64,000 nt of DNA from Planctomycetota bacterium (GCA_002683825.1 NYUD01000047.1:1-64000), one strand, 5' to 3'; positions 16,675 through 26,591 are shown, numbered from the stretch's first letter. Numbers and translations: made by a program. The notes: generated by a model not told the origin, from the sequence alone.

Positions 16675-18333
16675 ATGCCCGGTCCATCTCCAAGTTTCAT
16701 GAGCAAAGAACGATCCTTCGAGCGCCGCCTGGAGCATTATCGTCACTTGATCCAGGAAGACTCCGCCCTGGCCCGGGAACTGCGGTCCAGCCGGGAAGAC
16801 TTCGGCCCCGTGCCCCCGGGCGACTCAGAGCGGGTTCTCTACGAGCGGAGGCACCTGGAGTGGTTCCTGTTCGATCGCCCCTCCGAAAGCCTCGATGGGG
16901 TGCCGGTGGAGGCGCTTCAGACCCGCTGGAGGGATCTCGCGGAGGAGGGGGACTCGAACTCGGACTTCTCGGAGTCCTTCGCCGGCGTCTTCCAGGTCCA
17001 TTCCAGTCGGCCCGGGGAAGGCGTACGGGTCCACGACCTGGTGGGGCTCGGAACCTACGTCGTCGAGGAGCGGATAGCGGCGGCGGAACTGGCGCCGGGC
17101 GATCTCGTGGTGGGGCGACTCTTTCCGCTGGACGCCGGTGTGTATCGCTTTTCTACAGCCGCCGCTGCCTTCAGAAACCCCGGCCTGGTCCAGGCTTTAC
17201 GGGAAGACCTCGAGGACATGCGCAGGGGAAGACGGGGCGTGTTACGCATCGAACAAAGCGAGCTCGAGACGCTCTTCTTCTCGGGTGGGGGGAACGCCCT
17301 GCACGGAGTCCAGCCCGCTTCTTCCTGGGATGCTGCTCAAGGCGCGCTCGAGGTGCTGCGAAGTGCGGGGATCGCTCCCGAGACGTGTGAGGAGGTTCTG
17401 AGGGCGGTGCGCGAGGCCGGCCGCGCCGGAGACACCGAAACCGTGAACAGCATCCTGAACCACCTGGCCTTCGAGACCGAGGTCGATCTCGGTGAACTGA
17501 GTCAGGCCTTCGTTCAACTGTCCAATGCCGAACGGAGCGCGGAGTCACAATCCCCTCCCTACGCCGGCGAGAGCGCTACCCAGGGCATGCCTGCTCGGGA
17601 AGCCCTCGCGGATTTCGACGAAGGGCTCGCCGCCGGCCGCAACCTCGAAGACCTCTTCAGCACGCTCGAACGGAAACTGGGCGTCACTGCCGACGCAACC
17701 GATACAAGCGGGGAAGCCTCGCTCGACGGGGAAGCCGTGCACCTCGGGGGGGTCGTCGTCGGCGTCGTCGAGGAGTTTCTCTGGGACGTGGGCCGTGAAC
17801 AGGGCGAGGCGGCTGCCAGGGCCCTGGAACCGTTGCGCCTCTTCGCCGGCTATGCCGAGAAGATCGGCACTTTCGAGGAACTCGGGGAGAAGGACCTGAT
17901 GGACTTCTCTGCCCGCTGGCTCTTGGACGAGTCCGGGGTCGGTCCGACGGAGGCCAGAGCGGTCCTGAAGGCGCTCGAGTTCTTTTGTCGCTGGTGCGAG
18001 GAACAGCACTTTCTTCCCCTGTGGACCGACTTCGGATCCGCCCTGGAAGTGCTGCAGGATTCGGTACCGCGGATGCTGGAGCTGCGGGAAACGATGCCCG
18101 GGGACGAGCCCCTGTCCGACGGTGCTTACCGGGTCTGTGGGGTCCATGGAATGCAGGCCGTGCTCTTGGAGTTGCGGGAAGACCCCGAGCTTGAAAAACG
18201 CACCCACATCGAGCTGACGAGGCCCCAGGCCAAGCACCTTCAAACGGACGATCTCGTGCGCTTGACGGCGGCGGAGCCCGCGCGTATCGGTGCCTGTTAT
18301 CCGGCCGAGGTCGCCGGTTTCATCGAGAGCTAG
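16675..18333 (+). CDS. Unrecognised 552-residue protein
   Basis: A large acidic soluble protein without signal peptide or membrane span. Start options are ATG 16675 and ATG 16699; neither has a clear Shine-Dalgarno sequence. The N-terminal 60 residues are charged and helical and include YERRHLEWFLFDRPSES. A middle part (about residues 110-210) with DLVVGRLFPLDAGVYRFS looks like a small beta domain. The C-terminal half is helical, with Trp/Cys/Glu-rich FFCRWCEEQHF near residue 440. It diverges from cvpA across 55 bp. Base usage matches the neighbours, so no sign of recent transfer. I do not recognise the family. Confidence 0.8.
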   Translation: MPGPSPSFMSKERSFERRLEHYRHLIQEDSALARELRSSREDFGPVPPGDSERVLYERRHLEWFLFDRPSESLDGVPVEALQTRWRDLAEEGDSNSDFSESFAGVFQVHSSRPGEGVRVHDLVGLGTYVVEERIAAAELAPGDLVVGRLFPLDAGVYRFSTAAAAFRNPGLVQALREDLEDMRRGRRGVLRIEQSELETLFFSGGGNALHGVQPASSWDAAQGALEVLRSAGIAPETCEEVLRAVREAGRAGDTETVNSILNHLAFETEVDLGELSQAFVQLSNAERSAESQSPPYAGESATQGMPAREALADFDEGLAAGRNLEDLFSTLERKLGVTADATDTSGEASLDGEAVHLGGVVVGVVEEFLWDVGREQGEAAARALEPLRLFAGYAEKIGTFEELGEKDLMDFSARWLLDESGVGPTEARAVLKALEFFCRWCEEQHFLPLWTDFGSALEVLQDSVPRMLELRETMPGDEPLSDGAYRVCGVHGMQAVLLELREDPELEKRTHIELTRPQAKHLQTDDLVRLTAAEPARIGACYPAEVAGFIES

Positions 18334-18516
18334 CCCTTCTCCCGTGGCCGGGGAGAGCGGTCGGCCGGCGAACGTGCCGGGGCCGTCGGAGCCACGCCTG
18401 GGGTTCTGGCTCGTCGGAGACCTCGGCGGGCTCGACCCGATCGATCTCCCGCGCGTTCCGGACCGGGTCCCGGGATGAATGTAGCGGGCGGGGTCCCACC
18501 CTCCAGGGGACGTCCG

Positions 18517-18530
18517 ATAATATACATTAT
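18517..18530. promoter_or_regulatory. AT-rich dyad, possible promoter or operator
   Basis: The 14-bp ATAAT-ATAC-ATTAT inverted repeat stands out in the GC-rich 288-bp gap before the MaoC gene, about 90 bp upstream of its start. It contains TATA-like -10 sequence on both strands, but no convincing -35 element was found. Confidence 0.3.
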
Positions 18531-18621
18531 GATGCGCAAGCGGTACCCACAGAGCCTGTCACTGCCCCGAAGTCCCTAGAATCCCTACTCGCGCGGCGGT
18601 GCGGGGCGCTACCTTGCCCCC

Positions 18622-19149
18622 ATGGAGCAGACCCCTCCCCTTGCCGTCGGTGGATTCGGCGGCCTGTATTTCGAACAGTTCCAAGTCGGAATGTGCATCG
18701 AGACCGCCTCCCGCACGATCACGGAGGCCGACCTGGTGAACTTCGCAGGCATCTCCGGCGATTTCACGGCCCTGCACACCGATGAGGAATCCTCGAAGAA
18801 AGGCCCCTTCCGGCGGCGGATCGCGCACGGCATGTTGATCCAGTCGATCGCCACGGGACTGGCGATCCAGACCCGGGTCTTCGAGGGCACGATCGCGGCC
18901 CTGGTGAGCATGGACATCCGCTGGCTCAACCCGATTTATCCCGGGGATACGATCACCCTGCTCCTGGACGTGACCGAAGTCGATCCCGTCCCGTCGAAAC
19001 GGAGCGGGAAAATCACGCTGAACTCACGCGTCGTGAACCAGGACGGCGTGGTCTGTGTGGGCGGAACCTGGGGCACGCTCCTTTTGTGCGAACGTGCCGC
19101 GAAGACGGCCCGGCGTCGCTCGGCTCGGCAAGGTGGAGAGGCTTCGTGA
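18622..19149 (+). CDS. MaoC-family dehydratase (enoyl-CoA hydratase-like)
   Basis: A single hot-dog-fold protein of 175 residues. The hydratase signature is clear: FAGISGDFTALHTDEE followed by RRRIAHGMLIQSIATGL, carrying the Asp and His of the (R)-specific enoyl-CoA hydratase active site. It probably hydrates or dehydrates an acyl-CoA/acyl thioester; the natural substrate is unknown. The stop overlaps the GTG start of a small Cys protein (GTGA, 19146-19149), implying joint production. Confidence 0.88.
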   Translation: MEQTPPLAVGGFGGLYFEQFQVGMCIETASRTITEADLVNFAGISGDFTALHTDEESSKKGPFRRRIAHGMLIQSIATGLAIQTRVFEGTIAALVSMDIRWLNPIYPGDTITLLLDVTEVDPVPSKRSGKITLNSRVVNQDGVVCVGGTWGTLLLCERAAKTARRRSARQGGEAS

Positions 19150-19421
19150 CGGCCAAGAAGTGCTTCCTCAACAAGGAGCGACCGTGCGACCTGACGTGCA
19201 AGGCCGCCTTTGAGGTCGACGACCCGGTCGACAACGTCGATTGCTACTTCATCTGGCTCTCGCATCATCTAGGCGAGGGGCTGTTCGAGCTGCGCCGCGC
19301 ACTGGATACCTTCGGAGGCGGGGGCTTTCCCTTTCCGCCGCCGACGGGCGGTGGTTCTGGCAGCGGGCCGGGGTCCTCTTCTTCGGGTCCCGGGGGGTCC
19401 AAGGGGTTGCCGAAGAACTGA
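19146..19421 (+). CDS. Small cysteine protein with Gly/Pro/Ser tail, coupled to MaoC gene
   Basis: A 91-residue protein starting at GTG 19146, overlapping the MaoC stop by four bases (GTGA). The first 60 residues carry four cysteines (in KKCFL, RPCDLTCK and VDCYF), a possible metal or disulfide arrangement. The rest is a low-complexity tail (PFPPPTGGGSGSGPG) likely to be disordered. No signal peptide. Its position suggests it works with the dehydratase, but no function can be assigned. Confidence 0.6.
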   Translation: MTAKKCFLNKERPCDLTCKAAFEVDDPVDNVDCYFIWLSHHLGEGLFELRRALDTFGGGGFPFPPPTGGGSGSGPGSSSSGPGGSKGLPKN

Positions 19422-19448
19422 CCTGGAGAAAACGGCGCGCTTTCGCGC

Positions 19449-20111
19449 TCATCTTGGGCGTTGGAACCAGGGCGAAGATGCGGGTTCGGTGTCCATGCTG
19501 AAGGCTGCCAGTCGGGGGCGGATTCCCGATGCCCCTGCCCGCCCTGCGCAGGGCCAATCGATGACGGCGATCTCTCCGGTGGCGAGCTCCAGCGCGATGC
19601 TGGCTTCCAGCTCCAGACCCAGGGCCTGGGCCGCGCAGACGCGGATGGGCCAGGCGTGGGAGACGACGGCCACGTTCGCAGGGCCGTGACGGGCTGCCGT
19701 ACGGTCGAGGGCATCGAGGACGCGCGCGGCCAGCTCCCCTAGCGACTCACCCCCGGGTGCCCGCCGGTCGCGTGGAGAGGCGAACCATTGCGCCCAGGCC
19801 CCGGGGCTCTGCTGCTCCAGTTCGGGGAAGCGCAGGCCCCCCCACTGGCCGCGGTTCATCTCGCGAAACGCCGGGTCCACTTCCGGAGTCAGATCGCGGC
19901 CGGTGGCGATGGCGCCGGCCCCGTAGACCGCCCGCGACAGGTCCGAGGAGATGATGGCGGAAAAGCGGACGGAATGCAGACGTCGAGCAGCCGCCTGCGC
20001 CTGGGTCCGCCCGTACTCGGAGAGTTCGACGTCCATGTCGCCGTAGATGCGGTCTTGCCAACGGCTCGCCACCTGTCCGTGACGGACCAGGAAGATGCGG
20101 GTGAATTCCAC
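19449..20111 (-). CDS. Histidine phosphatase family protein
   Basis: Phosphatase or mutase of the phosphoglycerate-mutase-like fold. The catalytic phospho-His is in IFLVRHGQ near the N-terminus. ISSDLSRA, FREMNRGQWGG and VVSHAWPI complete the active-site set (second Arg, Glu and second His). The GTG at 20111 places the first strand directly at the N-terminus; GTG 20135, eight codons further out, is an alternative. About 220 residues is normal for CobC/GpmB-type phosphatases. The substrate is not determinable, and the gene stands alone, opposite its neighbours. Confidence 0.85.
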   Translation of the reverse strand: MEFTRIFLVRHGQVASRWQDRIYGDMDVELSEYGRTQAQAAARRLHSVRFSAIISSDLSRAVYGAGAIATGRDLTPEVDPAFREMNRGQWGGLRFPELEQQSPGAWAQWFASPRDRRAPGGESLGELAARVLDALDRTAARHGPANVAVVSHAWPIRVCAAQALGLELEASIALELATGEIAVIDWPCAGRAGASGIRPRLAAFSMDTEPASSPWFQRPR

Positions 20112-20312
20112 GTCGCGAAGACCATAGCGCTTCACACTCCCGACTCGAACTTCTTCCCGGAGGCGTTGCCCCCCCGCCCGCGCTTCGATAGGTTCCCCGC
20201 ACTCCCCTCGGCCGCCATCAGCGCGCACGATTCCCCCACCACGATCCCCCGCCGGTCGGCCGACGCACCTTTCAACACGTAAGGCCCGTGCGTCCGCGAA
20301 AGAAGCTCATCG

Positions 20313-20975
20313 ATGCGTAGGATTCTTGACGCCCTTGCCTCTTCGGTGGGTAGAAAAATCGTGATGGGACTGACCGGCTTGCTCCTGGTCGGTTTCCTGA
20401 TCGAGCACCTGTTGGGCAACTTCAAACTGCTGGAAGACTCGACGGGAGAGGCCTTCAACGAATACGTCTTGTGGCTCAAGAGCTTCGGTCCCCTACTGCA
20501 GCTCGCCGAGCTCGGCCTGGCCGCCCTTTTTCTCTGCCACATCGCGCTCGCCCTGCGCTTGACGCTGGAAAACCTGGCTGCGCGCAAACAAAAGTACGTG
20601 GTGCGGGGCACGCACGGCGAGAAGACCCCGGGGTCGGTAACGATGTTCATCACGGGGGCGCTGATCACGGGGTACCTGGTCAAGCACCTCCTGGACTTCC
20701 GGTTTGACGAGCGTTACTTCGAAGACCCGGCCGCCTTCGTGAAACTCACCCTCAGCCAGCCCCAGCATGGGCTGGCCTATCTGATGGCAGCGTTCGTAGT
20801 GGGGTTGCACCTTTCCCACGGGTTCCGGAGCGCATTTCAGTCCCTCGGCCTCAGCCATCCGGCACTCAATGCATACCTGCAGAAGCTGGGCATCGCTATC
20901 GCAGTGTTGTTCGCCACTGGCTTTGCAGTCTTCCCGCTCTACTTCCTTTTCGCCTGGAACGGGCCTGCTCGGTAG
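20313..20975 (+). CDS. sdhC: Succinate dehydrogenase cytochrome b subunit
   Basis: Membrane anchor that binds haem b and passes electrons between the SdhB iron-sulfur clusters and quinone. The 220 residues hold five hydrophobic helices. Conserved helix histidines appear in [26 protein letters not shown] and GLHLSHGF, as expected for the di-haem type-B cytochrome b558 family that serves as a single anchor subunit. sdhA follows 14 bp downstream and there is no sdhD, consistent with type B. Confidence 0.93.
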   Translation: MRRILDALASSVGRKIVMGLTGLLLVGFLIEHLLGNFKLLEDSTGEAFNEYVLWLKSFGPLLQLAELGLAALFLCHIALALRLTLENLAARKQKYVVRGTHGEKTPGSVTMFITGALITGYLVKHLLDFRFDERYFEDPAAFVKLTLSQPQHGLAYLMAAFVVGLHLSHGFRSAFQSLGLSHPALNAYLQKLGIAIAVLFATGFAVFPLYFLFAWNGPAR

Positions 20976-20989
20976 GAATACGAAGAACC

Positions 20990-22918
20990 ATGGTGGAAGC
21001 ATCCAAGCGCCTCTCTTCGAAGGCACCCCGCGGTCCCATCGCCGAGCGTTGGGACAAGCACCGTTTCAACATGAAGCTGGTGAATCCGTCCAACAAGCGC
21101 AGGTTCCACGTTCTCGTCGTGGGCAGCGGGCTGGCGGGTGCGTCTGCGGCTGCATCCCTCGCCGAGTTGGGCTACAAGATCACCTGCTTTTGCATTCAGG
21201 ACAGCCCCCGTCGCGCCCACTCGATCGCTGCCCAGGGCGGTATCAACGCCGCCAAGAACTACCCTAACGACGGTGACAGCGTCTACCGGTTGTTCTACGA
21301 CACGGTCAAGGGCGGAGACTTCCGCGCCCGCGAATCCAACGTCTACCGCCTGGCGCAGATCTCCAACAGCATCATCGATCAGTGCGCGGCCCAGGGTGTC
21401 CCATTTGCGCGCGAATACGGTGGGGCGCTCTCCAACCGCTCCTTCGGGGGCGCCCAGGTCAGCCGAACCTTCTACGCGCGCGGCCAGACAGGACAGCAGC
21501 TTCTGCTCGGCGCCTACAGCTCGTTGATGCGTCAGGTCGGTCTCGGAAAAGTGTCGATGTTCCCGCGTCGCGAGATGCTGGATGTCGTCGTGGTCGACGG
21601 AGTCGCGCGCGGCATCGTCTGTCGCAACCTGACTACCGGAGCCTACGAGCGTTACGCGGGCGACGCAGTGCTCCTGTGTACGGGCGGTTACGGAAACGTC
21701 TTCTATCTTTCGACCAACGCAAAGGCCTGCAACGTCACCGCGAGCTGGCGTGCGCACAAGCGCGGAGCGTTTTTCGCCAACCCTTGCTTCACGCAGATCC
21801 ATCCAACCTGCATTCCCGTCTCCGGTTCGCATCAGTCAAAGCTGACGCTGATGTCGGAAAGTCTGCGTAACGACGGGCGCGTATGGGTCCCCAAGCGGGC
21901 AGAGGACGGCCGTGCCGCGCGAGACATCCCGGAAGAGGAGCGCGACTACTACCTCGAACGACGCTATCCGAGCTTCGGCAACCTGGTTCCGCGAGACGTC
22001 GCCTCCCGCGCGGCCAAGGAGCGCTGCGATGCCGGCTACGGCGTCGGTTCCACCGGACTGGCCGTCTATCTGGACTTCCGGGACGCGATTCGACGGGACG
22101 GCCAGGACCTCATTCGCCAGAAGTACGGCAACCTCTTTCAGATGTACGAGAAGATCACCGCGGAAGACCCCTACTCGGCTCCCATGCGGATCTTCCCCGC
22201 CGTTCATTACACGATGGGCGGGCTGTGGGTGGACTACAACCTGGAGTCGACGCTACCCGGGTTGTTCGTACTGGGTGAAGCGAACTTCTCCGACCACGGA
22301 GCGAATAGGCTCGGTGCCAGCGCGCTCATGCAGGGGCTCGCCGACGGCTACTTCGTCGCTCCCTACACCATCGCCGGGCACTTCACCGGCCGGCCGCTGC
22401 CCGCGGTGTCGGCGGATGCCGCCGAGTTCCTGGCGTCGGAAAGCGAGGTGCGTGGACGCACGGAAAAAATTCTCGGGGTCGGCGGCCGACGTACGGTCGA
22501 CAGCTTCCATCGCGAACTCGGCGGAATCATGTGGCATCTGTGCGGCATGGCGCGCAGCGCCGACGGCCTGAATCGCGCCAGGGAACAGGTCCAGACGCTC
22601 CGGGCCGAGTTCTGGGAGAACGTCACCATCTCTGGTAGCGGCGCCAGCCTGAACCAGGACCTCGAACACGCCGGGCGCGTAGCGGATTTTCTCGAGTTTG
22701 CCGAGTTGATGATCGACGACGCGGCCCACCGCTGCGAATCCTGCGGCGGTCACTTCCGCGAGGAGCACCAGACGGAGGACGGCGAGGCCAGGCGGAACGA
22801 CGACAAGTTCTCCTACGCTGCCGCCTGGGAGTACCGGGGCGTTGGCAGCGCGGCGAAGCTGCACAAAGAGGCCCTCGAATTCGAGTACGTGAAGCCGTCT
22901 CAGAGGAGTTACAAATGA
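20990..22918 (+). CDS. sdhA: Succinate dehydrogenase/fumarate reductase flavoprotein subunit
   Basis: Catalytic subunit that oxidises succinate to fumarate in the TCA cycle and respiratory chain. The 642 residues have the dinucleotide-binding [19 protein letters not shown] and the covalent-FAD histidine segment [17 protein letters not shown]. The substrate and cap-region histidines and arginines typical of the family follow ([20 protein letters not shown]). The stop overlaps the sdhB start in ATGA. The layout C-A-B matches Bacteroides- and Bacillus-like type-B complexes. Confidence 0.96.
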   Translation: MVEASKRLSSKAPRGPIAERWDKHRFNMKLVNPSNKRRFHVLVVGSGLAGASAAASLAELGYKITCFCIQDSPRRAHSIAAQGGINAAKNYPNDGDSVYRLFYDTVKGGDFRARESNVYRLAQISNSIIDQCAAQGVPFAREYGGALSNRSFGGAQVSRTFYARGQTGQQLLLGAYSSLMRQVGLGKVSMFPRREMLDVVVVDGVARGIVCRNLTTGAYERYAGDAVLLCTGGYGNVFYLSTNAKACNVTASWRAHKRGAFFANPCFTQIHPTCIPVSGSHQSKLTLMSESLRNDGRVWVPKRAEDGRAARDIPEEERDYYLERRYPSFGNLVPRDVASRAAKERCDAGYGVGSTGLAVYLDFRDAIRRDGQDLIRQKYGNLFQMYEKITAEDPYSAPMRIFPAVHYTMGGLWVDYNLESTLPGLFVLGEANFSDHGANRLGASALMQGLADGYFVAPYTIAGHFTGRPLPAVSADAAEFLASESEVRGRTEKILGVGGRRTVDSFHRELGGIMWHLCGMARSADGLNRAREQVQTLRAEFWENVTISGSGASLNQDLEHAGRVADFLEFAELMIDDAAHRCESCGGHFREEHQTEDGEARRNDDKFSYAAAWEYRGVGSAAKLHKEALEFEYVKPSQRSYK

Positions 22919-23691
22919 GTGGGGATCCGACCTCGAGCATGGGCTTCACCCTCAAGATCTGGCGCCAGAGTGCTCCGGACGCGAAGGGGACCATGGAGAC
23001 GTATCACGTCGCCGACGTCTCGCCGGACATGTCGTTCCTGGAGATGCTCGATGTCCTCAACGAAAGCTTGATCGGTGAGGGGCGAGAGCCCGTGGCTTTC
23101 GACCACGACTGCCGCGAGGGGATCTGTGGCGCGTGCTCCCTGGTGATCGACGGGCAGGCCCACGGGCCGGAAACCGAGACCACCGTCTGCCAGCTTCACA
23201 TGCGCCACTATTCCGATGGCGCCACGATCCACATCGAACCGTTCCGGGCCAATGCCTTTCCGGTGCTCAAGGATCTCGTGATCGATCGTTCCGCCTTCGA
23301 CCGCATCATCGCCGAGGGCGGTTTCATCTCCACCCACACCGGCAGTGCCCCCGACGCGAACGCGATTACGGTTGCGAAGGACCTGGCCGAGCGCGCGATG
23401 GACGCTGCAGCTTGCATCGGCTGCGGTGCTTGTGTTGCGGCATGCCCCAACTCGGCCGCCATGCTCTTCGTCGGCGCCAAGGTCTCCCACCTGGCGCTCC
23501 TGCCCCAGGGACAGGCCGAACGGAATCGTCGTGGGCTCGCCATGGTCGCGCGAATGGATCAGGAGGGGTTCGGTAACTGCACGAACCACTTCGAGTGCAT
23601 GGCCGCCTGCCCGAAGGGCATCTCGGTCGAGAACATCGCGCGCCTGAATCGCGAACTCCTACGCGGAGCGCTCGCGCCGCGAAGAGTGTAG
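22915..23691 (+). CDS. sdhB: Succinate dehydrogenase iron-sulfur subunit
   Basis: Electron-transfer subunit. The 258 residues carry ligands for all three clusters: 2Fe-2S (CREGICGAC, then TTVC), 4Fe-4S ([13 protein letters not shown]) and 3Fe-4S ([14 protein letters not shown]). The start overlaps sdhA by four bases, so subunit amounts are probably coupled. It ends the operon; about 200 bp downstream lies a hairpin without a T-run. Confidence 0.96.
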   Translation: MSGDPTSSMGFTLKIWRQSAPDAKGTMETYHVADVSPDMSFLEMLDVLNESLIGEGREPVAFDHDCREGICGACSLVIDGQAHGPETETTVCQLHMRHYSDGATIHIEPFRANAFPVLKDLVIDRSAFDRIIAEGGFISTHTGSAPDANAITVAKDLAERAMDAAACIGCGACVAACPNSAAMLFVGAKVSHLALLPQGQAERNRRGLAMVARMDQEGFGNCTNHFECMAACPKGISVENIARLNRELLRGALAPRRV

Positions 23692-24086
23692 GGCCCGCCA
23701 GGCTGCGCCCTGGACGCAAGCCCGCGCTACGCCTGCGGAGGGCCGGGGAGCGCGGAACGGACTCGAGTGGCCGTAGCCGGCGATCGGATGGCGGTTTTCC
23801 CTGGATGTGCGCACCTGCTACCGCTCGGAAACACGAGGCCCCCGCCCTGGGGCCCAGGGCCCCTGGCGGCCCCCTGGAACCCGGAAAAACCTAGCCCCCT
23901 ACGTCCCCTCCGGGGCCGCCAGGGGCTAGCATGGTCACCGGTGGGGCACGCCGTCGTCTCCTGGTATGGACTTTGCTCCTAGTGCACCGACCGGGTCCAT
24001 CGCGGACCCATCCCCGAACCGAACAACCGAGTCCAAGCGATATCGCGGAATCGGTACTCAACCCTCATTCCAATCGAGAGACAGAC
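23692..24086 (+). other. Gene-free stretch between sdhB and the first HEAT gene
   Basis: The frame of the downstream gene is open back to 23931 but has no signal-like N-terminus there, so this 395-bp stretch is read as non-coding. It holds an imperfect hairpin at 23891-23929 (CTAGCCCC paired with GGGGCTAG, with an inner CCCC/GGGG stem) and further GC-rich repeats just upstream (GGGGCCCAGGGCCCC). This may end sdhCAB transcription or structure the leader of the HEAT gene. No T-run and no clear promoter were found. Confidence 0.4.
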
Positions 24087-26186
24087 ATGAATAAGCTCGT
24101 CCTGGCCTCAGCGCTGCTGGCAGGCGGAACGCTCGGCCTCCAGAACGTCTCCTACGCCCACGGCGGTCAATACCGCGGTCCGGGCGATACGGTTCCCCCT
24201 GGTGGCGGAGGCGGTGGTGGCGGCGGCGCCGGCCCCGCAGCCGGTCCCGCGGGTCCCTCGACGCCCGGTCCAGGCGGACCGACCGCTCCCGGCCCGGCAG
24301 CGCCAGGTCCCGGAGGAGCTCCCGGTGCAGCGCCTGTCACCACGGGTGGCGGCGGCTCCACCGGTCCCGACCTGACCGTCTGGAGTTTCTGGTGGGAGTT
24401 CAACAAGGAGCCCTACCTGAACCTGAAAGCACACGTTCACGAAGCCGGCAAACAGACGGGAAGCGACGGATTCTTCCTGGGGCAAGGTGAGAAAAGCAAC
24501 GCCAGGGACAACCTCCGGCCGACGCCCGAGCAGATTCGCAATAAGGTCGTTCCGGCGCTCCTGACCGCGCTCGAGAACGAGACGAACAACGACATCGTCA
24601 CCGGTTGCCTGATCGCCATCGCAAAGATAGGCGACGCGGAAAGCGAGTCCGGTGAGTCCGAGTTCGAGGGCCACATTTCCAAATGGCTCTCCGACTCGAA
24701 CCAGGAGATCAGCGAGACGGCCGCCGTCTCCCTGGGCATCCTCGCGAACCCCAAGTCGATCGAGACGCTCAGGTCCCTCGTGTTCGATACGAGCGCCGGA
24801 CGCAAGCTCGTCGGTCAGGGCCAGGTCCCCTACCGCACCCGTGCGTTTGCCGCCTACGGTCTCGGTTTGATCGGCGCCGGCACGAGCAGCGAAGAGGACC
24901 GTCACAACATCGTGGAGATCCTCCACCAGGCCATCGTCAGCGATGACAGCAGGACCCGCGATATCCGTGTCTCCTGCATCATCGCCATGGGCCTCGTTCC
25001 GCTCGAGACGATCACGTCCGAGGCGCCCGAGGACCTGAAGAAGGGCGAGGTTGCCCCGCCCCAGGGGTCGCGCACCGCACAGCTCGACTACATGCTCGAC
25101 TTCTTCGAAGACAAGCAGCAGAACTACCTCGTTCGCGCCCACTGCCCGACCGCCATGGCTCGCCTCATTCAGGGGTTGCCCGCGGAACTGCACGGCGAGT
25201 ACAAGGCGAAGATCGCCGATGCCCTGTTGCAACGCCTTTCCAAGAGCTCCAAGGAGCAGCGCGAAGTGCAGCAAAGCTCCGTCCTGGCGCTCGGCCTGAT
25301 CGGTTCGAACGATGGCAAGGACAAGCTCGACAAGCAGATTCGCAAGGCCCTCTCCGAGGTTCCGAAGAACGTCTCCGATCAGCAGGCACGCTACTTCTCG
25401 ATGATCGCCATGGCGAAAATCGGTTTCTCGCCCGGGAATGAAGCATCCGATGTCGGCATCAAGGAAGCCTCTTCCTATCTGACGGGTCAGCTCGCCAAGG
25501 GCAAGAAGCTTGCCAGGCCGTGGGCCGGTCTCTCCTGTGGTGTTCTCGGTCGCGGCTTGGCCGAGGGCAGCACGGGTGACGGGCGCATCGAGGAACTTCA
25601 GGCCGCCGTCCGCGACGTTCTCGCCGGCGAAAAGGACAACTCCAAGATCGGCGCCTACGCCATCTCGTCGGGCATCATGGAAGACGTCGAGGCGACCGAG
25701 ACGTTGCTCGAGAAGTTCAACCGCGTGCGCGACGACGAAGCCCGTGGCTATGTCGCCATCGCGCTCGGGCTCATGAACGCTCGTGCGGCGATCGAAGACA
25801 TCCAGAAGGTCGTCAAGGAGTCGAAGTACCGTCCCGACCTCCTCAAGCAGGCCGCCATCTCGCTCGGCCTCCTGGGGGACAAGGCACTGGTGCCCGGGCT
25901 CATCGACATGCTGGGTGAGGCCAAGAGTCTGGCCACCCAGGCCGCGGTCTCCACGGCCCTCGGCTTCATCGGTGACCAGCGCTCGATCGACCCGCTCGTC
26001 GCGATGCTCAGTGATGGAGACGTCACGCCGAGGGCCCGCGGCTTCGCCGCGGTGGCTCTGGGCATCGTCGCGGACAAGGAGCTCTTGCCCTGGAACTCCA
26101 AGATCGCCCTCGATCTGAACTACCGTTCCTCGACCGAAACCCTGACGAACCAGTCATCGGGTACCGGCATCCTGGACATCCTCTAG
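24087..26186 (+). CDS. Secreted HEAT-repeat protein with Gly/Pro linker (copy 1)
   Basis: A 699-residue exported protein. ATG 24087 gives a signal peptide (MNKLVLASALLAGGTLGLQNVSYAHG). Next is a Gly/Pro/Ala-rich linker of about 65 residues beginning GPGDTVPPGGGG, then a conserved patch WSFWWEFNKEPYLNL...GSDGFFLGQGEK. The remainder is about 15 HEAT-like helical repeats (for example AAVSLGILANPKSIETLRSLV and AAISLGLLGDKALVPGLIDML), a scaffold for protein binding. It shares this architecture and the W..WW..N and DGFxLGxGEK patches with the next gene, so the two arose by duplication. A strong terminator follows. Function unknown; probably periplasmic or surface scaffold. Confidence 0.85.
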   Translation: MNKLVLASALLAGGTLGLQNVSYAHGGQYRGPGDTVPPGGGGGGGGGAGPAAGPAGPSTPGPGGPTAPGPAAPGPGGAPGAAPVTTGGGGSTGPDLTVWSFWWEFNKEPYLNLKAHVHEAGKQTGSDGFFLGQGEKSNARDNLRPTPEQIRNKVVPALLTALENETNNDIVTGCLIAIAKIGDAESESGESEFEGHISKWLSDSNQEISETAAVSLGILANPKSIETLRSLVFDTSAGRKLVGQGQVPYRTRAFAAYGLGLIGAGTSSEEDRHNIVEILHQAIVSDDSRTRDIRVSCIIAMGLVPLETITSEAPEDLKKGEVAPPQGSRTAQLDYMLDFFEDKQQNYLVRAHCPTAMARLIQGLPAELHGEYKAKIADALLQRLSKSSKEQREVQQSSVLALGLIGSNDGKDKLDKQIRKALSEVPKNVSDQQARYFSMIAMAKIGFSPGNEASDVGIKEASSYLTGQLAKGKKLARPWAGLSCGVLGRGLAEGSTGDGRIEELQAAVRDVLAGEKDNSKIGAYAISSGIMEDVEATETLLEKFNRVRDDEARGYVAIALGLMNARAAIEDIQKVVKESKYRPDLLKQAAISLGLLGDKALVPGLIDMLGEAKSLATQAAVSTALGFIGDQRSIDPLVAMLSDGDVTPRARGFAAVALGIVADKELLPWNSKIALDLNYRSSTETLTNQSSGTGILDIL

Positions 26187-26208
26187 GGAACGTGGTCGGG
26201 GCTATTTC

Positions 26209-26253
26209 AGCAGCCGCCCGGGCGGAAAACCGTCGGGGCGGCTGCTCTTTTTC
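26209..26253 (+). terminator. Rho-independent terminator after HEAT copy 1
   Basis: AGCAGCCGCCC pairs with GGGCGGCTGCT across a further partly paired region and an AAAA loop, followed by CTTTTTCC. It lies 22 bp after the stop, separating the two HEAT genes into different transcripts. Confidence 0.88.
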
Positions 26254-26591
26254 CAGGGCCCCCCGGGACCCCCACCCGGCCGAACCCCCTGCCCCCGAGC
26301 GGGCGCAAGCGCTCGCTCACCTGGGCGAATTCGCGGATATTGCGGGGCTGGAGCCGCCTCCTGCCCTGCATCCACGATGGGATCCTCCGGGCGTTCCTCG
26401 ACGCGGCGGCGGACAGGCGCTGGAGAGGTTGGGCGGGGCTTTCGCCCGCCCTCAGGTGCCTTTTCTGCGGCGTGTGGAAACCGCTCCCCCCCCTCCCGGG
26501 GGCCCCCGTGGAACCCTGGCATGGAATTTGTAAGTTTTTTTTGGATGTGTCACCTTCGCTCGAACCGACGAAACTCATCGGTGCTACTGCC
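26254..26591 (+). other. Leader region of HEAT copy 2
   Basis: This 338-bp non-coding stretch follows the terminator. It contains a GGGGGCCCCC palindrome (26498-26507) and an eight-T tract (26535-26542). The reading frame of the downstream gene is open from 26340, but that extension (WSRLLPCIHDG...) has no signal-like character, so ATG 26592 is taken as start. No clear promoter was identified. Confidence 0.35.

Noticed and set aside
23931..24086. N-terminal extension of HEAT copy 1 (start at 23931)
   Set aside because: ATG 24087 begins a proper signal peptide; the extension would place 52 residues in front of it.
24200..24360. Gly/Pro codon repeats as a DNA-level tandem repeat
   Set aside because: The repeats vary at codon level and lie in frame as a protein linker. 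No exact tandem unit was found.
26486..26542. Second terminator (GGGGGCCCCC followed by T8)
   Set aside because: The T-tract is about 27 bases from the palindrome and the stem has no loop, so it does not form a standard terminator.
26340..26591. N-terminal extension of HEAT copy 2 (start at 26340)
   Set aside because: The signal peptide begins at ATG 26592, and the extension has no export features.
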